From contig NZ_JAIVFP010000001.1 of NCBI RefSeq assembly GCF_022760755.1, forward strand, positions 2,646,001-2,710,000: a DNA stretch of 64,000 nt. The letters run 5' to 3'. A program made the position numbers and the translations under genes. Positions 42,560 to 51,812 of the stretch are shown in pieces. The stretch comes from Candidatus Rhodoblastus alkanivorans (GTDB taxonomy: Bacteria; Pseudomonadota; Alphaproteobacteria; Rhizobiales; Beijerinckiaceae). The notes under the pieces were generated by a model, which worked only from the letters and a program-made list of their open reading frames with translations, searched no databases and was not told the origin of the DNA. Within the stretch, counting starts at the first letter, position 1. Each line of letters opens with the position of its first letter.

Positions 42560-43297
42560 TCAAATCATTGCCATTCCGCCGTTCACGTGAAGCGTCTGGC
42601 CGGTGACGTAAGCGGCTTCGGAACTCGCCAGATAGACGCATGCCGCGCCGATGTCCGCGCCTTCGCCAAGATGGCCGGCGGGAATCGTCGCGAGAATGGC
42701 CTCTTTCTGCTTGTCGGACAGGACGTCGGTCATCGGGCTGGCGATAAAGCCCGGAGCGACGCAGTTCACCGTAACATTGCGCGAGGCGACTTCCGCCGCA
42801 AGCGATTTGGTCATGCCGATCAGCCCCGCCTTGGAGGCCGCGTAATTGCCCTGCCCGGCGTTGCCGGTGACCCCGACCACCGAGGTGATGTTGACGATCC
42901 GGCCATAGCGCCGCTTCATCATGCCCTTGAGCACGGCGCGCGACAGGCGGAAGGCGGAGGTCAGGTTCACGGTCAGCACCGTGTCCCAATCCTCGTCCTT
43001 CATCCGCATGAACAGGCCGTCGCGGGTGACGCCGGCATTGTTCACGAGAATGTCCAGCGGGCCGGCGAGCGCCTCGGCTTCGGGAACCAGCTTCTCCACC
43101 GCCTCCTTGTCCGAGAGGTTGCAAGGCGCGACGAAGCCGCCCGCGCCAAGCTCGGCCGCCAGCGCGTCCAAGGCCTCGCGGCGCGTGCCCGACAGCACGA
43201 CTTTCGCGCCCTGCTTGTGCAGCGCGCGGGCGATGGCGGAGCCGAGGCCGCCGCTGGCGCCGGTGACAAGCGCGATGCGATTGTTCAAATCGAACAT
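42560..43297 (-). CDS. fabG: 3-oxoacyl-ACP reductase FabG
   Basis: This 245-residue NADPH-dependent short-chain dehydrogenase reduces beta-ketoacyl-ACP in fatty-acid elongation. It has the nucleotide loop TGASGGLGSAIA near residue 12, NNAGVTRDGLFMRM, the catalytic Ser in INITSVVGVTGN, and YAASKAGLIGMTKS with the Tyr-x3-Lys pair. The end TLHVNGGMAMI is standard. The ATG at 43297 follows CGGAG. It sits 20 bases after fabD and 215 before acpP, a gap that probably holds an acpP promoter. Confidence 0.97.
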   Translation of the reverse strand: MFDLNNRIALVTGASGGLGSAIARALHKQGAKVVLSGTRREALDALAAELGAGGFVAPCNLSDKEAVEKLVPEAEALAGPLDILVNNAGVTRDGLFMRMKDEDWDTVLTVNLTSAFRLSRAVLKGMMKRRYGRIVNITSVVGVTGNAGQGNYAASKAGLIGMTKSLAAEVASRNVTVNCVAPGFIASPMTDVLSDKQKEAILATIPAGHLGEGADIGAACVYLASSEAAYVTGQTLHVNGGMAMI

Positions 43298-43317
43298 GAA
43301 TAACTCCGGATAACGAT

Positions 43318-44265
43318 TTAAGCGCTCAGCGAAAAGCTTTCGACCTCGGACGGGACGCCGACATTGAGCGACCGCGCGCCTTCCGCCGTGCGCTTGACGA
43401 GCCCGGCCAGCACCTTGCCCGCGCCGATCTCGACGAACAGATCGACGCCCTGCTTGTGCATGAAGCCCATGCATTCGCGCCAACGCACGGTCCCGCAGAC
43501 CTGGGCGACCAGCAATTGCCGGATTTCCGCGGGGTCGCGCACCGGCGCGGCGGTGACATTGGCCACCACATCGACCACGGGCGGCTTGATTTCGGTCTTG
43601 GCCAGCGCCTCCTGCATGGCCTCGGCGGCCGGCGCCATCAAGGCGCAGTGGAAGGGCGCCGACACCGGCAGCAGCATGGCGCGGCGGACGCCGTTTTCCC
43701 TGGCGATCTCGATCGCCAGATCCACCGCTTTCTTGCCGCCCGAAACCACGATCTGGCCGCCGCCATTGTCATTGGCGAGTTCGCAAAGTTCGCCCGAGGC
43801 CGCCGCGGCCTCCAAGGCGATTTTAGCCGCTTGATCGGGCTCCGCGCCGAGCAGGGCCGCCATGGCGCCCTCGCCGACCGGCACCGCCTTCTGCATCGCC
43901 TGCCCGCGCAGGCGCAACAGCCGCGCCGCGTCGGAAATCGTCAGGGCGCCGGCCGCGGAGAGCGCCGAATATTCGCCGAGCGAATGGCCGGCGACGAAAG
44001 CCGCGTCGCGCGCGACATCCACGCCTTTCTCCGCTTCCAACGCGCGAAGCGCCGCGAGGCTCACCGCCATCAGGGCCGGCTGGGCGTTGGCGGTAAGAGT
44101 GAGTTCCGCCGCGTCGCCCTCGAACATCAGGGCCGAAAGCTTTTCGCCGAGCGCTGCGTCCACCTCGTCGAAAACCGCGCGCGACGCCGGAAAGGCGTCG
44201 TAAAGCGCCTTGCCCATGCCAATGGCCTGCGAGCCCTGCCCTGGAAAGAGAAATGCGACCGACAC
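43318..44265 (-). CDS. fabD: Malonyl-CoA:ACP transacylase FabD
   Basis: This 315-residue transacylase loads malonyl onto ACP. Key motifs are FLFPGQGSQAIGMG near the start, the catalytic Ser in AGHSLGEYSALSA, and the His in VSAPFHCALM. I chose the GTG at 44265, because it gives the canonical M-x-VAF-FPGQGSQ opening and a typical length. A TTG at 44292 would add nine residues. The 230-base gap back to alr should hold its promoter. Confidence 0.93.
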   Translation of the reverse strand: MSVAFLFPGQGSQAIGMGKALYDAFPASRAVFDEVDAALGEKLSALMFEGDAAELTLTANAQPALMAVSLAALRALEAEKGVDVARDAAFVAGHSLGEYSALSAAGALTISDAARLLRLRGQAMQKAVPVGEGAMAALLGAEPDQAAKIALEAAAASGELCELANDNGGGQIVVSGGKKAVDLAIEIARENGVRRAMLLPVSAPFHCALMAPAAEAMQEALAKTEIKPPVVDVVANVTAAPVRDPAEIRQLLVAQVCGTVRWRECMGFMHKQGVDLFVEIGAGKVLAGLVKRTAEGARSLNVGVPSEVESFSLSA

Positions 44266-44497
44266 CTGCGATTCTGCCTCGTTTGAAGTCAATTCCCGCC
44301 TGCCATTGGCGCCCGTTCACGCCTCTGTCAAGGTCGCGAAGCCGACGGACGAGCGATCTGGCGCCGGAAGCGCGGCGCGCTATCCGGTCCCTGCGCCCGC
44401 TGCACTCGTGCTTTCGACTGGCACAAGCCCCCGAACCGGCGCGCGCCGCGAACCGCTGGAACGCCGGCCTTGGCCAAAGGCTGGCCCATATCGAACC

Positions 44498-45664
44498 TCA
44501 CTCTGAAGATGAAGATGCTTCGATATCGTCTTGTCTTGCAATATTTTCTGCGGACCGAACATATTCGCGGCGGAAGCGCGGGCCGAGGCGGGTCAGGATT
44601 TCGTAGCCGATCGTGCCCGATTGCGCGGCGAGTTCGTCGATCGAGATCTGGGGGCCCAGAACCTCAACCCGGTCGCCGCGCTTGAGCGGGGCCGTCTCAC
44701 TGATGTCGACGATCGCCAGGTCCATCGAGATGCGGCCGACCACCGGGCAATAATGGCCGGCGGCGAAGACATCGACACCGAGCGGGCCCTCCGCGCCGCT
44801 GCGCAAAAACCCGTCGGCATAGCCGAGATTGATGGTGGCGAGCCGCCGGCGGCTCGGCGCCGTCCAGCGCGCGTTATAGCCGGCGGTCTCGCCCGCCGCG
44901 ACGTCGCGAACCTGAAGGACATTCGTCGAAAGATCGATGACTCGCCTCATCGGATTGTCGTTTCCGGGCGTCGGATTGCCGCCGTAAAGGGCGTAGCCCG
45001 GCCGGCAGAGGTCGAGAAAGGGCGCTTCCTCGAGAAACATGCCGGACGAGTTGCACAATGAGGCCGGCATCGGCGGCAGTTCGGCGCAGGCCTGTTCGAA
45101 ACGCTCGATCTGCAAGCGGTTGCGCGGCGCCGACATATCCTCGGCGGAGATGAAATGGCTCATCGCCAGGACCGGCGAGAAGGCTGTCATCAGATCGCTG
45201 GCGCGGCGCAGGTCGCTCATGCCGAGACCAAGGCGGTTCATGCCGGTGTCGATATGGATGGCCGCCGGATGGAGCGCGCCCTCCTCGCGGCAGAAATCCG
45301 CCCATTCGGAAATTTCCGGCAACGAGCCGAGCACCGGAATGAGCCGCGACGCGACGAACAACGGGCACGCTTCGGGCGCCAGGCCGTTCAGCACGAAAAT
45401 GCGCGCCTCCGGCGCGATCTGGCGCAGGATTTCGCCCTCGGAAAGATGGGCGACGAAAAACGTCTCGCAGCCTTCCTCCAGCAGCGCCCGCGCGACCGGC
45501 GCGATCCCCAGCCCGTAGGCGTCGGCCTTGACCACCGCCGCGCATTCCGCGCCCTCGGCGCGATCGGCGAGACGGCGCCAGTTTTCGGCCAAGGCGTCGA
45601 GATCGACCCTGAGGATGGCCTGCCCCGTCGCGCGGGCGTCATCTGCGGCGGGCTCATCCGGCAT
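44498..45664 (-). CDS. alr: Alanine racemase
   Basis: This 388-residue PLP enzyme makes D-alanine for peptidoglycan. The PLP lysine is in AAVVKADAYGLG near residue 46, and the second catalytic Tyr is in the TAPSRRRLATINLGYADGF to AGETAGYNARW region. The GISMDLAIVD and GTIGYEILTRLGPRF segments near the end are family hallmarks. The ATG at 45664 follows GAGGATG and lies nine bases after the dnaB stop. Confidence 0.95.
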   Translation of the reverse strand: MPDEPAADDARATGQAILRVDLDALAENWRRLADRAEGAECAAVVKADAYGLGIAPVARALLEEGCETFFVAHLSEGEILRQIAPEARIFVLNGLAPEACPLFVASRLIPVLGSLPEISEWADFCREEGALHPAAIHIDTGMNRLGLGMSDLRRASDLMTAFSPVLAMSHFISAEDMSAPRNRLQIERFEQACAELPPMPASLCNSSGMFLEEAPFLDLCRPGYALYGGNPTPGNDNPMRRVIDLSTNVLQVRDVAAGETAGYNARWTAPSRRRLATINLGYADGFLRSGAEGPLGVDVFAAGHYCPVVGRISMDLAIVDISETAPLKRGDRVEVLGPQISIDELAAQSGTIGYEILTRLGPRFRREYVRSAENIARQDDIEASSSSE

Positions 45665-45673
45665 GAAACATCC

Positions 45674-47173
45674 TCACATATGCGCTGGCAGGTGGTCGTC
45701 GCGCGCGAGATCGCTGAACCGAGTATATTCGCCCTCGAACGCAAGCTCCACCGTGCCGGTCGGCCCGTGGCGCTGTTTGCCGATGATCACCTCGGCCTTG
45801 CCATGGGCGCGCTCCATCTCGTTCTGCCAATCGTGGAATTCCGGCGTGCCTTCGCGCGGCTGCTTGTTTTTCAGATAATATTCCTCGCGATAGACGAAAA
45901 TCACAACGTCGGCGTCCTGTTCGATCGAACCGGATTCGCGCAGGTCCGACAGTTGCGGCCTCTTGTCGTCGCGCGCCTCCACCTGACGCGACAATTGCGA
46001 CAGTGCGATGATCGGCACGTTCAATTCCTTCGCCAAGGCCTTCATTCCAGTGGTGATTTCGGTCAGTTCCTGGACGCGGTTGTCGCTGCGCGAACGCGAA
46101 CCCGAAAGCAGTTGCAAATAATCGACCACCAGCAGGTCGAGGCCGCGCTGGCGTTTGAGGCGGCGGGCGCGGGCGGTGAGCTGGGCGATGGAGATGCCGC
46201 CGGTATGGTCGATGAAAAAGGGAATCGACTGCATCTCCCGCGCGGCCTGCGAGATGCGGTGGAATTCAGTTTCGGTGATGTCGCCGCGCCTGATCTTGTA
46301 GCCGGGCACCTCGGCCTGTTCGGCGATGATGCGGGTGGCGAGCTGTTCGGACGACATTTCCAGCGAGAAAAAGCCGACGACGCCGCCGTTGAGCGTGACA
46401 TGGCCGCCGTCGGGGCGCGTCTCGCCGCGAAAAGCGCGGGCGACATTGAAGGCGATATTGGTTGCAAGCGCCGTCTTGCCCATGCCGGGTCGTCCGGCGA
46501 CGATGATGAGGTCGGAGGGCTGGAGCCCGCCCATCATGCGGTCAAGGTCTTGCATGCCCGTGGCGAGGCCCGAAAGCCCGCCCTCGCGCTCCCAGGCCTT
46601 GGCGGCCATGTCCACCGCGCTCGCCAAAGCGTCGGAGAAGCGGTGGAAGCCGCCCTCGTAACGCCCGGTCTCGGCAATGGCGTAAAGCTTGCGCTCGGCC
46701 TCCTCGATCTGGGCGCGCGGGCTGTGATCGACGTCCGAATCATAAGCCGTGTTGACGACGTCGCCGCCGATATTGATCAGTTCGCGGCGAACGGCGAGAT
46801 CGTGGATGGCGTGGCCGTAATCGATCGCGTTGATGATCGTGGTCGCCTCGGCCGCCAACCGCGCCAGATATTGCGGAATGGTCATGCCGCCGAGGTCGTG
46901 GTCGCCGAGAAATGTCTTGAGCGTGACCGCAGTCGCGAGCTTGCCGGCGCGAATGAGCTGGCCCGCGGTCTCATAGATGCGGCGATGCAGCTCTTCCGCG
47001 AAATGTTCGGGCCTGAGGAAGTCGGAAACGCGGTCGAAGGCGTCGTTATTGACGAGAATCGCGCCGAGCAGCGCCTGTTCCGCCTCGAGATTTGCGGGCG
47101 GCATACGGACGGAAGCCTCGGGGGCGGCGACCGCCATCAGGGCGCGGTCGGTTCTTTTTTCCAGTGCGGCCAT
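45674..47173 (-). CDS. dnaB: Replicative DNA helicase DnaB
   Basis: This 499-residue hexameric helicase unwinds DNA at the replication fork. It has the N-terminal primase-binding domain (ANLEAEQALLGAILVNNDAF), a linker helix and the RecA-like motor with Walker A AGRPGMGKTALA, FFSLEMSSEQLATR and LDLLVVDYLQLL. The end (VELAFEGEYTRFSDLA) is standard. Two ATGs, 47185 and 47173, are possible; 47173 has AGGA at a better distance. The order dnaB-alr is conserved in Rhizobiales. Confidence 0.96.
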   Translation of the reverse strand: MAALEKRTDRALMAVAAPEASVRMPPANLEAEQALLGAILVNNDAFDRVSDFLRPEHFAEELHRRIYETAGQLIRAGKLATAVTLKTFLGDHDLGGMTIPQYLARLAAEATTIINAIDYGHAIHDLAVRRELINIGGDVVNTAYDSDVDHSPRAQIEEAERKLYAIAETGRYEGGFHRFSDALASAVDMAAKAWEREGGLSGLATGMQDLDRMMGGLQPSDLIIVAGRPGMGKTALATNIAFNVARAFRGETRPDGGHVTLNGGVVGFFSLEMSSEQLATRIIAEQAEVPGYKIRRGDITETEFHRISQAAREMQSIPFFIDHTGGISIAQLTARARRLKRQRGLDLLVVDYLQLLSGSRSRSDNRVQELTEITTGMKALAKELNVPIIALSQLSRQVEARDDKRPQLSDLRESGSIEQDADVVIFVYREEYYLKNKQPREGTPEFHDWQNEMERAHGKAEVIIGKQRHGPTGTVELAFEGEYTRFSDLARDDHLPAHM

Positions 47174-47401
47174 GAAAAGCGCCATTCCTGTCGCGACGGC
47201 CGGGCCGCCGCGACGAATCGTTGGGAATTATCGGAGTGTTGCGACGGAATACGCAATCGCTGAAATCTTGTGCCACGGACCGGGGCCGAAAGGGTAAACA
47301 AATCTTTAGCGGCGCGGGGCCGTCCTCGTTATCCACACGGCCGGAACACGGCCTAGCCGATCACGGGGATTTCGCTTGACCCGGGCGCTGGCGCCACGCG
47401 C

Positions 47402-47433
47402 AAAAAAGCCGGGCGGGATCGCGCCCGCCGGGC
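47402..47433 (-). terminator. Rho-independent terminator after rplI
   Basis: On the minus strand a stem of about ten pairs (GCCCGGCGGG with one mismatch) and a six-base loop is followed by six T residues. It lies 30 bases past the rplI stop and would end the rpsF-rpsR-DUF2232-rplI transcript. Confidence 0.8.
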
Positions 47434-47462
47434 TGGTATTTTTGACGAAATTCGCCAGAAAA

Positions 47463-48026
47463 TCAGAGCTCGACGTCGCCGGCTTCAGCCAGGGCCGCGC
47501 CGACTTCGAGGCCGAGATCGGCCATCGAGGTCTCCTCGCGGATGGTCGCCGATTCGCCCTTGGCCTGGCGCTCGGCCTCCTCATTGGAGCGGGCGACATT
47601 GACGACGATCTCGACATCGACCTCCGGGTGCAGATGGACCGGCGCCTTGTGCAGGCCGAGGGTCTTGATCGGGGTGTGGAGCAGGATCTGGTGGCGCTCG
47701 ACGGTGAAGCCGCCGGCCGTCGCCGCTTCCGCGATGTCGCGGGTCGAGACCGAGCCATAGAGCTGGCCTGATTCGCCCGCCTGGCGCAGGATGATGAAGA
47801 CCTGACCGTCCAGCTTCTCGGCCACGCCCTGGGCCTCGCCCTTGCGTTCGAGGTTGCGGACTTCGAGCTGCGCGCGCTGGTTCTCGAACTGCTTCCGGTT
47901 GGCCTCGGTGGCGCGCAGGGCCTTGTGGCGCGGCAGCAGGAAATTGCGGGCGTAGCCGTCGCGGACGCGGACGACCTCGCCCATCTGGCCGAGCTTGGCG
48001 ACGCGTTCAAGCAGAATGACTTCCAT
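47463..48026 (-). CDS. rplI: 50S ribosomal protein L9
   Basis: This 187-residue protein starts [20 protein letters not shown] and then has [20 protein letters not shown], the signature of L9. The long middle helix and the C-terminal domain ([15 protein letters not shown]) follow. A tail after the C-terminal domain, rich in Glu and Ala, is common in Rhizobiales. The ATG follows GGAGAT. Confidence 0.97.
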   Translation of the reverse strand: MEVILLERVAKLGQMGEVVRVRDGYARNFLLPRHKALRATEANRKQFENQRAQLEVRNLERKGEAQGVAEKLDGQVFIILRQAGESGQLYGSVSTRDIAEAATAGGFTVERHQILLHTPIKTLGLHKAPVHLHPEVDVEIVVNVARSNEEAERQAKGESATIREETSMADLGLEVGAALAEAGDVEL

Positions 48027-48062
48027 GGTTCGATCTCCGTTCGATCAGTTGTTTGTGTAATT

Positions 48063-49055
48063 TCAACCTTGGGTTTTCATTCGGCGCGCCTTGCGCGCGC
48101 GCAGCGAAAAGGCGGATTCCACCAAGCCGAACACAGCGAGGACGATTACGGACCACGGCTCGAGGATGACCACGGCGGCATAGAGCGCCGCGAGCCAGGC
48201 GCTGCGCAGCGAAACGTCGCGGGTGAGGCCGTGCAGGGCGGCGAGTCCATGGAGCGCGAGGCCGAAGCCGCTCGCGGCGGCGACAATTCCCGCGAATACC
48301 GCCACGAACCCGCCATTGAAGGCGAGGCCGGCGGCGATCAGGAAGACCGGCGCGACGAAGCGGGGCAGGACGACATTTTCCGGCAGGTCGGGCCAGGGAC
48401 GACGCAGCCGGCCGGAAATCTCGATGGTGCGCGCGGCCAGCCAGAGATTGGCGGCGAGCAGCAATGTCTGCGAGGCGGCGACGCCCGCCGGCGCGCTCAT
48501 GATCACGAGCCGCTTGATCGCCACGGCGTCGAAATCGTCCGACACCGGAGCAAGGCCTTTGACGACCTCGTCGAGCGCCGGGGCGAAATGCTTCATCACG
48601 GCTTTCATGGCCGGCTCGAAGCCGTGATAATGGACGAGCAGGCTGCCGACGCCGAAAGCGGCGACCAGGATCGCCAGGCCGACGATCGCCGCCAGCATCT
48701 CGCCCGGCGTGACGAAGCGCTGCGCCGCCGGGTTGGGGTCGCGGGAGCGCAAACGAACCTGCATCAGGCCGGCGAGCACGAGGGCGGGCGTCGCGAAGCC
48801 GAACAGAAAGGCGAGCGCGAAAGGCGGTTGCGCGGCGAAGGCGAGCAGAGCCACGCCGGCGGCCGCTCCGAACAGAGCGCCGGGAAAGGAAAAGCCCGCG
48901 CCGCCGATGATCATGGGCAGCGGCGAGAAATAGGCGAGCGCCATCGCGAGGCTGGAGCCGCGGCTCGAAACCACGAACAGAAGGGCGCTGGCGAGGCCGG
49001 CTCCGACCCCCACGGCCCGATCGGCCCAAGTAGCCGGCGGATTGTTGTCATTCAT
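48063..49055 (-). CDS. DUF2232 family membrane protein
   Basis: This 330-residue polytopic protein has about eight hydrophobic segments, including VGAGLASALLFVVSSRGSSL, FGAAAGVALLAFAAQPPFAL and FLFGFATPALVLAGLMQVRL. It sits between rpsR and rplI, the fixed position of DUF2232 genes in Rhizobiales. Family members resemble the S-component-like YybS proteins; no substrate is known. A short basic tail (SLRARKARRMK) ends it. ATG 49055 is chosen over 49082. Confidence 0.85.
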   Translation of the reverse strand: MNDNNPPATWADRAVGVGAGLASALLFVVSSRGSSLAMALAYFSPLPMIIGGAGFSFPGALFGAAAGVALLAFAAQPPFALAFLFGFATPALVLAGLMQVRLRSRDPNPAAQRFVTPGEMLAAIVGLAILVAAFGVGSLLVHYHGFEPAMKAVMKHFAPALDEVVKGLAPVSDDFDAVAIKRLVIMSAPAGVAASQTLLLAANLWLAARTIEISGRLRRPWPDLPENVVLPRFVAPVFLIAAGLAFNGGFVAVFAGIVAAASGFGLALHGLAALHGLTRDVSLRSAWLAALYAAVVILEPWSVIVLAVFGLVESAFSLRARKARRMKTQG

Positions 49056-49170
49056 CCCGAGCTGTCCCGTGTTCCTGCGCACGACCTGGATCCGAATACC
49101 GGCATCCGCTTGTCGGGGTCGTGCGAGGGGCGGTTAGAGGCAGGTCAAAGCCTGCCCCAACTTTGTGAAG

Positions 49171-49196
49171 GCGCCGCGTCAGTTTTTCCGCGGCGC
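49171..49196 (-). repeat. Intercistronic stem-loop after rpsR
   Basis: GCGCCGCG and CGCGGCGC pair perfectly around ten bases, five bases past the rpsR stop. No T-run follows on the minus strand, so partial termination or message stabilisation are more likely than full termination. Confidence 0.5.
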
Positions 49197-49201
49197 TTTC
49201 G

Positions 49202-49450
49202 TCAGACGATCACGTAAGGCAGCAGGCCGAGGAAGCGGGCGCGCTTGATGGCCTGGGCCAGTTCACGCTGCTTCTTGGCCGAGACGGCGGTGATGCGCGA
49301 GGGCACGATCTTGCCGCGCTCGGAAATATAACGCGACAGAAGACGGGTGTCCTTATAGTCGATCTTCGGCGCATTGGGACCGCTGAACGGGCAGGTCTTG
49401 CGGCGGCGGAAGAACGGGCGGCGGGCGGGTCCGGCGGCGGCGACGGTCAT
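49202..49450 (-). CDS. rpsR: 30S ribosomal protein S18
   Basis: This 82-residue protein has the S18 landmarks RRKTCPFS near the start, [20 protein letters not shown] in the middle and the final [13 protein letters not shown]. It retains the single conserved Cys. The ATG overlaps the TGA of rpsF by one base, giving tight coupling with its binding partner S6. Confidence 0.97.
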   Translation of the reverse strand: MTVAAAGPARRPFFRRRKTCPFSGPNAPKIDYKDTRLLSRYISERGKIVPSRITAVSAKKQRELAQAIKRARFLGLLPYVIV

Positions 49451-49884
49451 CAGAATTGTCCTCCTTCGGCGGATTCTTCACGGCGCGGGCGCGGCGGGCG
49501 CCCGCCCGGGCCGCGCGGCGGACGATCGCCGCGATCGCCACGGTCGCCGCGGTCGTCGTCGTCGCGCTTGCGCAACATGGCGGAGGGGCCGTCTTCAAGG
49601 GCCTCGACGCGAACGGTCATGAAGCGCAACACGTCTTCGCTGATCGACCACTGGCGCTCGGCCTCGGCCAGAGCCGCCGCCGGAGCGTCCACATTGATGA
49701 GGGTGAAATGCGCCTTGCGGTTCTTCTTGATCCGATAGGCCAGGGACTTGACGCCCCAATATTCGACCTTGCCGACCGAGCCGCCAAGATTGGCGATGGT
49801 CGTCTTGAACTGCTCGGTCAGGGCCTCCGCCTGCTGGGCGGTGAGATCCGGACGAGCAAGGTAAATGTGCTCGTAAAGAGCCAT
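49450..49884 (-). CDS. rpsF: 30S ribosomal protein S6
   Basis: This 144-residue protein begins [20 protein letters not shown] and has [20 protein letters not shown], both typical of S6. The last 35 residues are an Asp/Arg/Gly/Pro-rich tail with three GDR repeats, common in Alphaproteobacteria. The ATG at 49884 is chosen over the longer frame from 50004. It is the first gene of the rpsF-rpsR-DUF2232-rplI operon. Confidence 0.96.
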   Translation of the reverse strand: MALYEHIYLARPDLTAQQAEALTEQFKTTIANLGGSVGKVEYWGVKSLAYRIKKNRKAHFTLINVDAPAAALAEAERQWSISEDVLRFMTVRVEALEDGPSAMLRKRDDDDRGDRGDRGDRPPRGPGGRPPRPRREESAEGGQF

Positions 49885-50091
49885 GGGCTTGCCTTTCTCT
49901 ATGCTTTCGTCCACCCCGGCGCGGAGCCCTTCGAGCCCGGAGAAAGGCCCGACGGTGATTTTTCCCATCTCGCTCTGGCGTGCGCCAACCGCTCGATAGA
50001 ACATTTCGAAGGCGGGAACACGGGAAGACGGCTCAAAGCCTGACTGCGCACAGCCCTTCCGTTCAGCCCCCGGCCAGGGAACGAAGCGCGC

Positions 50092-50119
50092 CTTATAACG
50101 CGATTTCGCCGGAGATCAA
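50092..50119 (-). promoter_or_regulatory. Candidate promoter of the rpsF operon
   Basis: On the minus strand TTGATC (50114-50119), a 16-base spacer and TATAAG (50092-50097) lie about 200 bases before rpsF. The match is good for an alphaproteobacterial sigma-70 promoter, and it implies a leader of about 200 bases. Confidence 0.5.
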
Positions 50120-50168
50120 GCGAAAAGCGCATCCATTCGACGCGCTCGAAATCCATCCTGATCACAAT

Positions 50169-50213
50169 CTCGACGCGCAAAAGCTGGACATGCTCGACGC
50201 GCAGAAGCTGGAC
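50169..50213. repeat. 21-base direct repeat upstream of radA
   Basis: CTCGACGCGCAAAAGCTGGA plus C (50169-50189) recurs at 50193-50213 with one base changed; the period is 24 bases. It lies 56 bases before the radA start. Confidence 0.75.
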
Positions 50214-50268
50214 TTGGCGCCCGTTTTATGTTCTTTAATTGTTCTCATCTCGATTCCGGATTCCCGTC

Positions 50269-51687
50269 TTGGCCAAGCCGCGCACGTCCTTCATCTGTCA
50301 GAACTGCGGCGCCGTCGCCTCGCGCTGGCAGGGCAAATGCGAAGCCTGCAACGAATGGAACACATTAGTCGAAGAGGCCCCCTCAGCCGGCATCGGCGCC
50401 CTGGCCGCGCGCGGCGCGCGCAAAGGCCGGGTGTTCGCGCTCGAAGGCCTGACGGGCGAATCGAAGCCCGCGCCGCGCCTGCTCTCTGGCATGGCCGAGC
50501 TTGACCGAGTCACCGGCGGCGGCTTCGTGCCGGGCTCGGTCCTGCTCATCGGCGGCGAGCCGGGCATCGGCAAATCGACCCTGCTCATCCAGGCCTGCGC
50601 CGCGCTCGCCCGGCGCGGCGAGCGCGTCGTCTATATTTCCGGCGAGGAGGCTGCGGCGCAGGTTCGGCTGCGCGCCGAACGGCTCGGGCTTTGCGACGCC
50701 CCGGTCGAACTGGCGGCGGAAACCTCGGTCGAGGACATCATCGCCACGCTTTCGGCGGGTCGCCGCCCTGCCCTGGTCGTGATCGATTCGATCCAGACCA
50801 TGTGGACGGAAACCGCCGAGGCGACGCCCGGCACGGTGACCCAGGTGCGCTGCGCCGCCCAGGCCCTGATCCGCTACGCCAAATTATCCGGCGCCTGCGT
50901 GATTCTCGTCGGCCATGTCACCAAGGACGGCCAGATCGCCGGCCCGCGCGTGGTCGAGCATATGGTGGACGCGGTCGCTTCCTTCGAGGGCGACGGCGCC
51001 CATCACTTCCGCATCCTGCGCAATGTGAAGAACCGCTTCGGTCCGACCGACGAAATCGGGGTGTTCGAAATGACCGGCGCCGGCCTGTCGGAAGTCGCCA
51101 ATCCTTCCGCGCTCTTTCTCGCGGGCCGCGACGGCTCGGCGCCGGGCGCCGCCGTCTTCGCCGGGATGGAAGGGACGCGGCCGGTTCTGGTCGAAATTCA
51201 GGCCCTGGTCGCGCCGAGCGCGCTCGGCACGCCGCGCCGCGCCGTGGTCGGCTGGGACCCGAATCGCCTGTCGATGCTCGTCGCGGTGCTGGAAACCCAC
51301 GGCCGCGTCCGCCTCGGCCAGCACGACATCTATCTCAATGTCGCGGGCGGCGTGAAAATTTCCGAACCCGCCGCCGATCTCGCCGCCGCGGCCGCGCTGG
51401 TTTCCTCGCTCACCGGCGCCGTCCTGCCCCATGACACGGTTTTCTTCGGCGAAGTCGGGCTGTCGGGGGCGATCCGCCCGGCGCCGCACGCCAATCCGAG
51501 GCTGAAGGAAGCCGCCAAGCTCGGCTTTGCCCGCGCCGCGGCGCCGCCGGGGCCGCAGGAAGGCGAGGCCGGCGGCAAGATCGCCGGGATCGCCCAGCGC
51601 CCGGTGCGCCACATCGGCGAGGTCATCGCCGACATCGCAGCCCTTGGGCGCGGCGGCGTCGCGCCCCGCGCGCGCGCCGCCAGTTAG
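50269..51687 (+). CDS. radA: DNA repair protein RadA
   Basis: This 472-residue RecA-like helicase promotes branch migration in recombination. It has a zinc finger (CQNCG-x9-CEAC), Walker A GEPGIGKSTLL, the RadA motif KNRFGPTDEIG, and a C-terminal Lon-protease-like domain (YLNVAGGVKISEPAADLA). The start is a TTG at 50269, because AKPRTSFICQNCG directly after it matches the usual MAK opening; a further TTG at 50239 lies upstream. cvpA follows 125 bases later. Confidence 0.95.
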   Translation: MAKPRTSFICQNCGAVASRWQGKCEACNEWNTLVEEAPSAGIGALAARGARKGRVFALEGLTGESKPAPRLLSGMAELDRVTGGGFVPGSVLLIGGEPGIGKSTLLIQACAALARRGERVVYISGEEAAAQVRLRAERLGLCDAPVELAAETSVEDIIATLSAGRRPALVVIDSIQTMWTETAEATPGTVTQVRCAAQALIRYAKLSGACVILVGHVTKDGQIAGPRVVEHMVDAVASFEGDGAHHFRILRNVKNRFGPTDEIGVFEMTGAGLSEVANPSALFLAGRDGSAPGAAVFAGMEGTRPVLVEIQALVAPSALGTPRRAVVGWDPNRLSMLVAVLETHGRVRLGQHDIYLNVAGGVKISEPAADLAAAAALVSSLTGAVLPHDTVFFGEVGLSGAIRPAPHANPRLKEAAKLGFARAAAPPGPQEGEAGGKIAGIAQRPVRHIGEVIADIAALGRGGVAPRARAAS

Positions 51688-51812
51688 GCCTATCGACGCC
51701 GGAGGCCGCATTCGCTATAAGCTGGCGCTCAGAAAAACGGCGGAGCCCCGCCCTAACTTCCGCCACACCCGGCCCCGTCCGGGTAGAACGTCATCCCCCA
51801 TCGAGGCGCCGC

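Noticed and set aside
45155-47263. 702-codon plus-strand frame opposite alr and dnaB
   Set aside because: Antisense to two conserved genes, with shadow composition and no recognisable domain.
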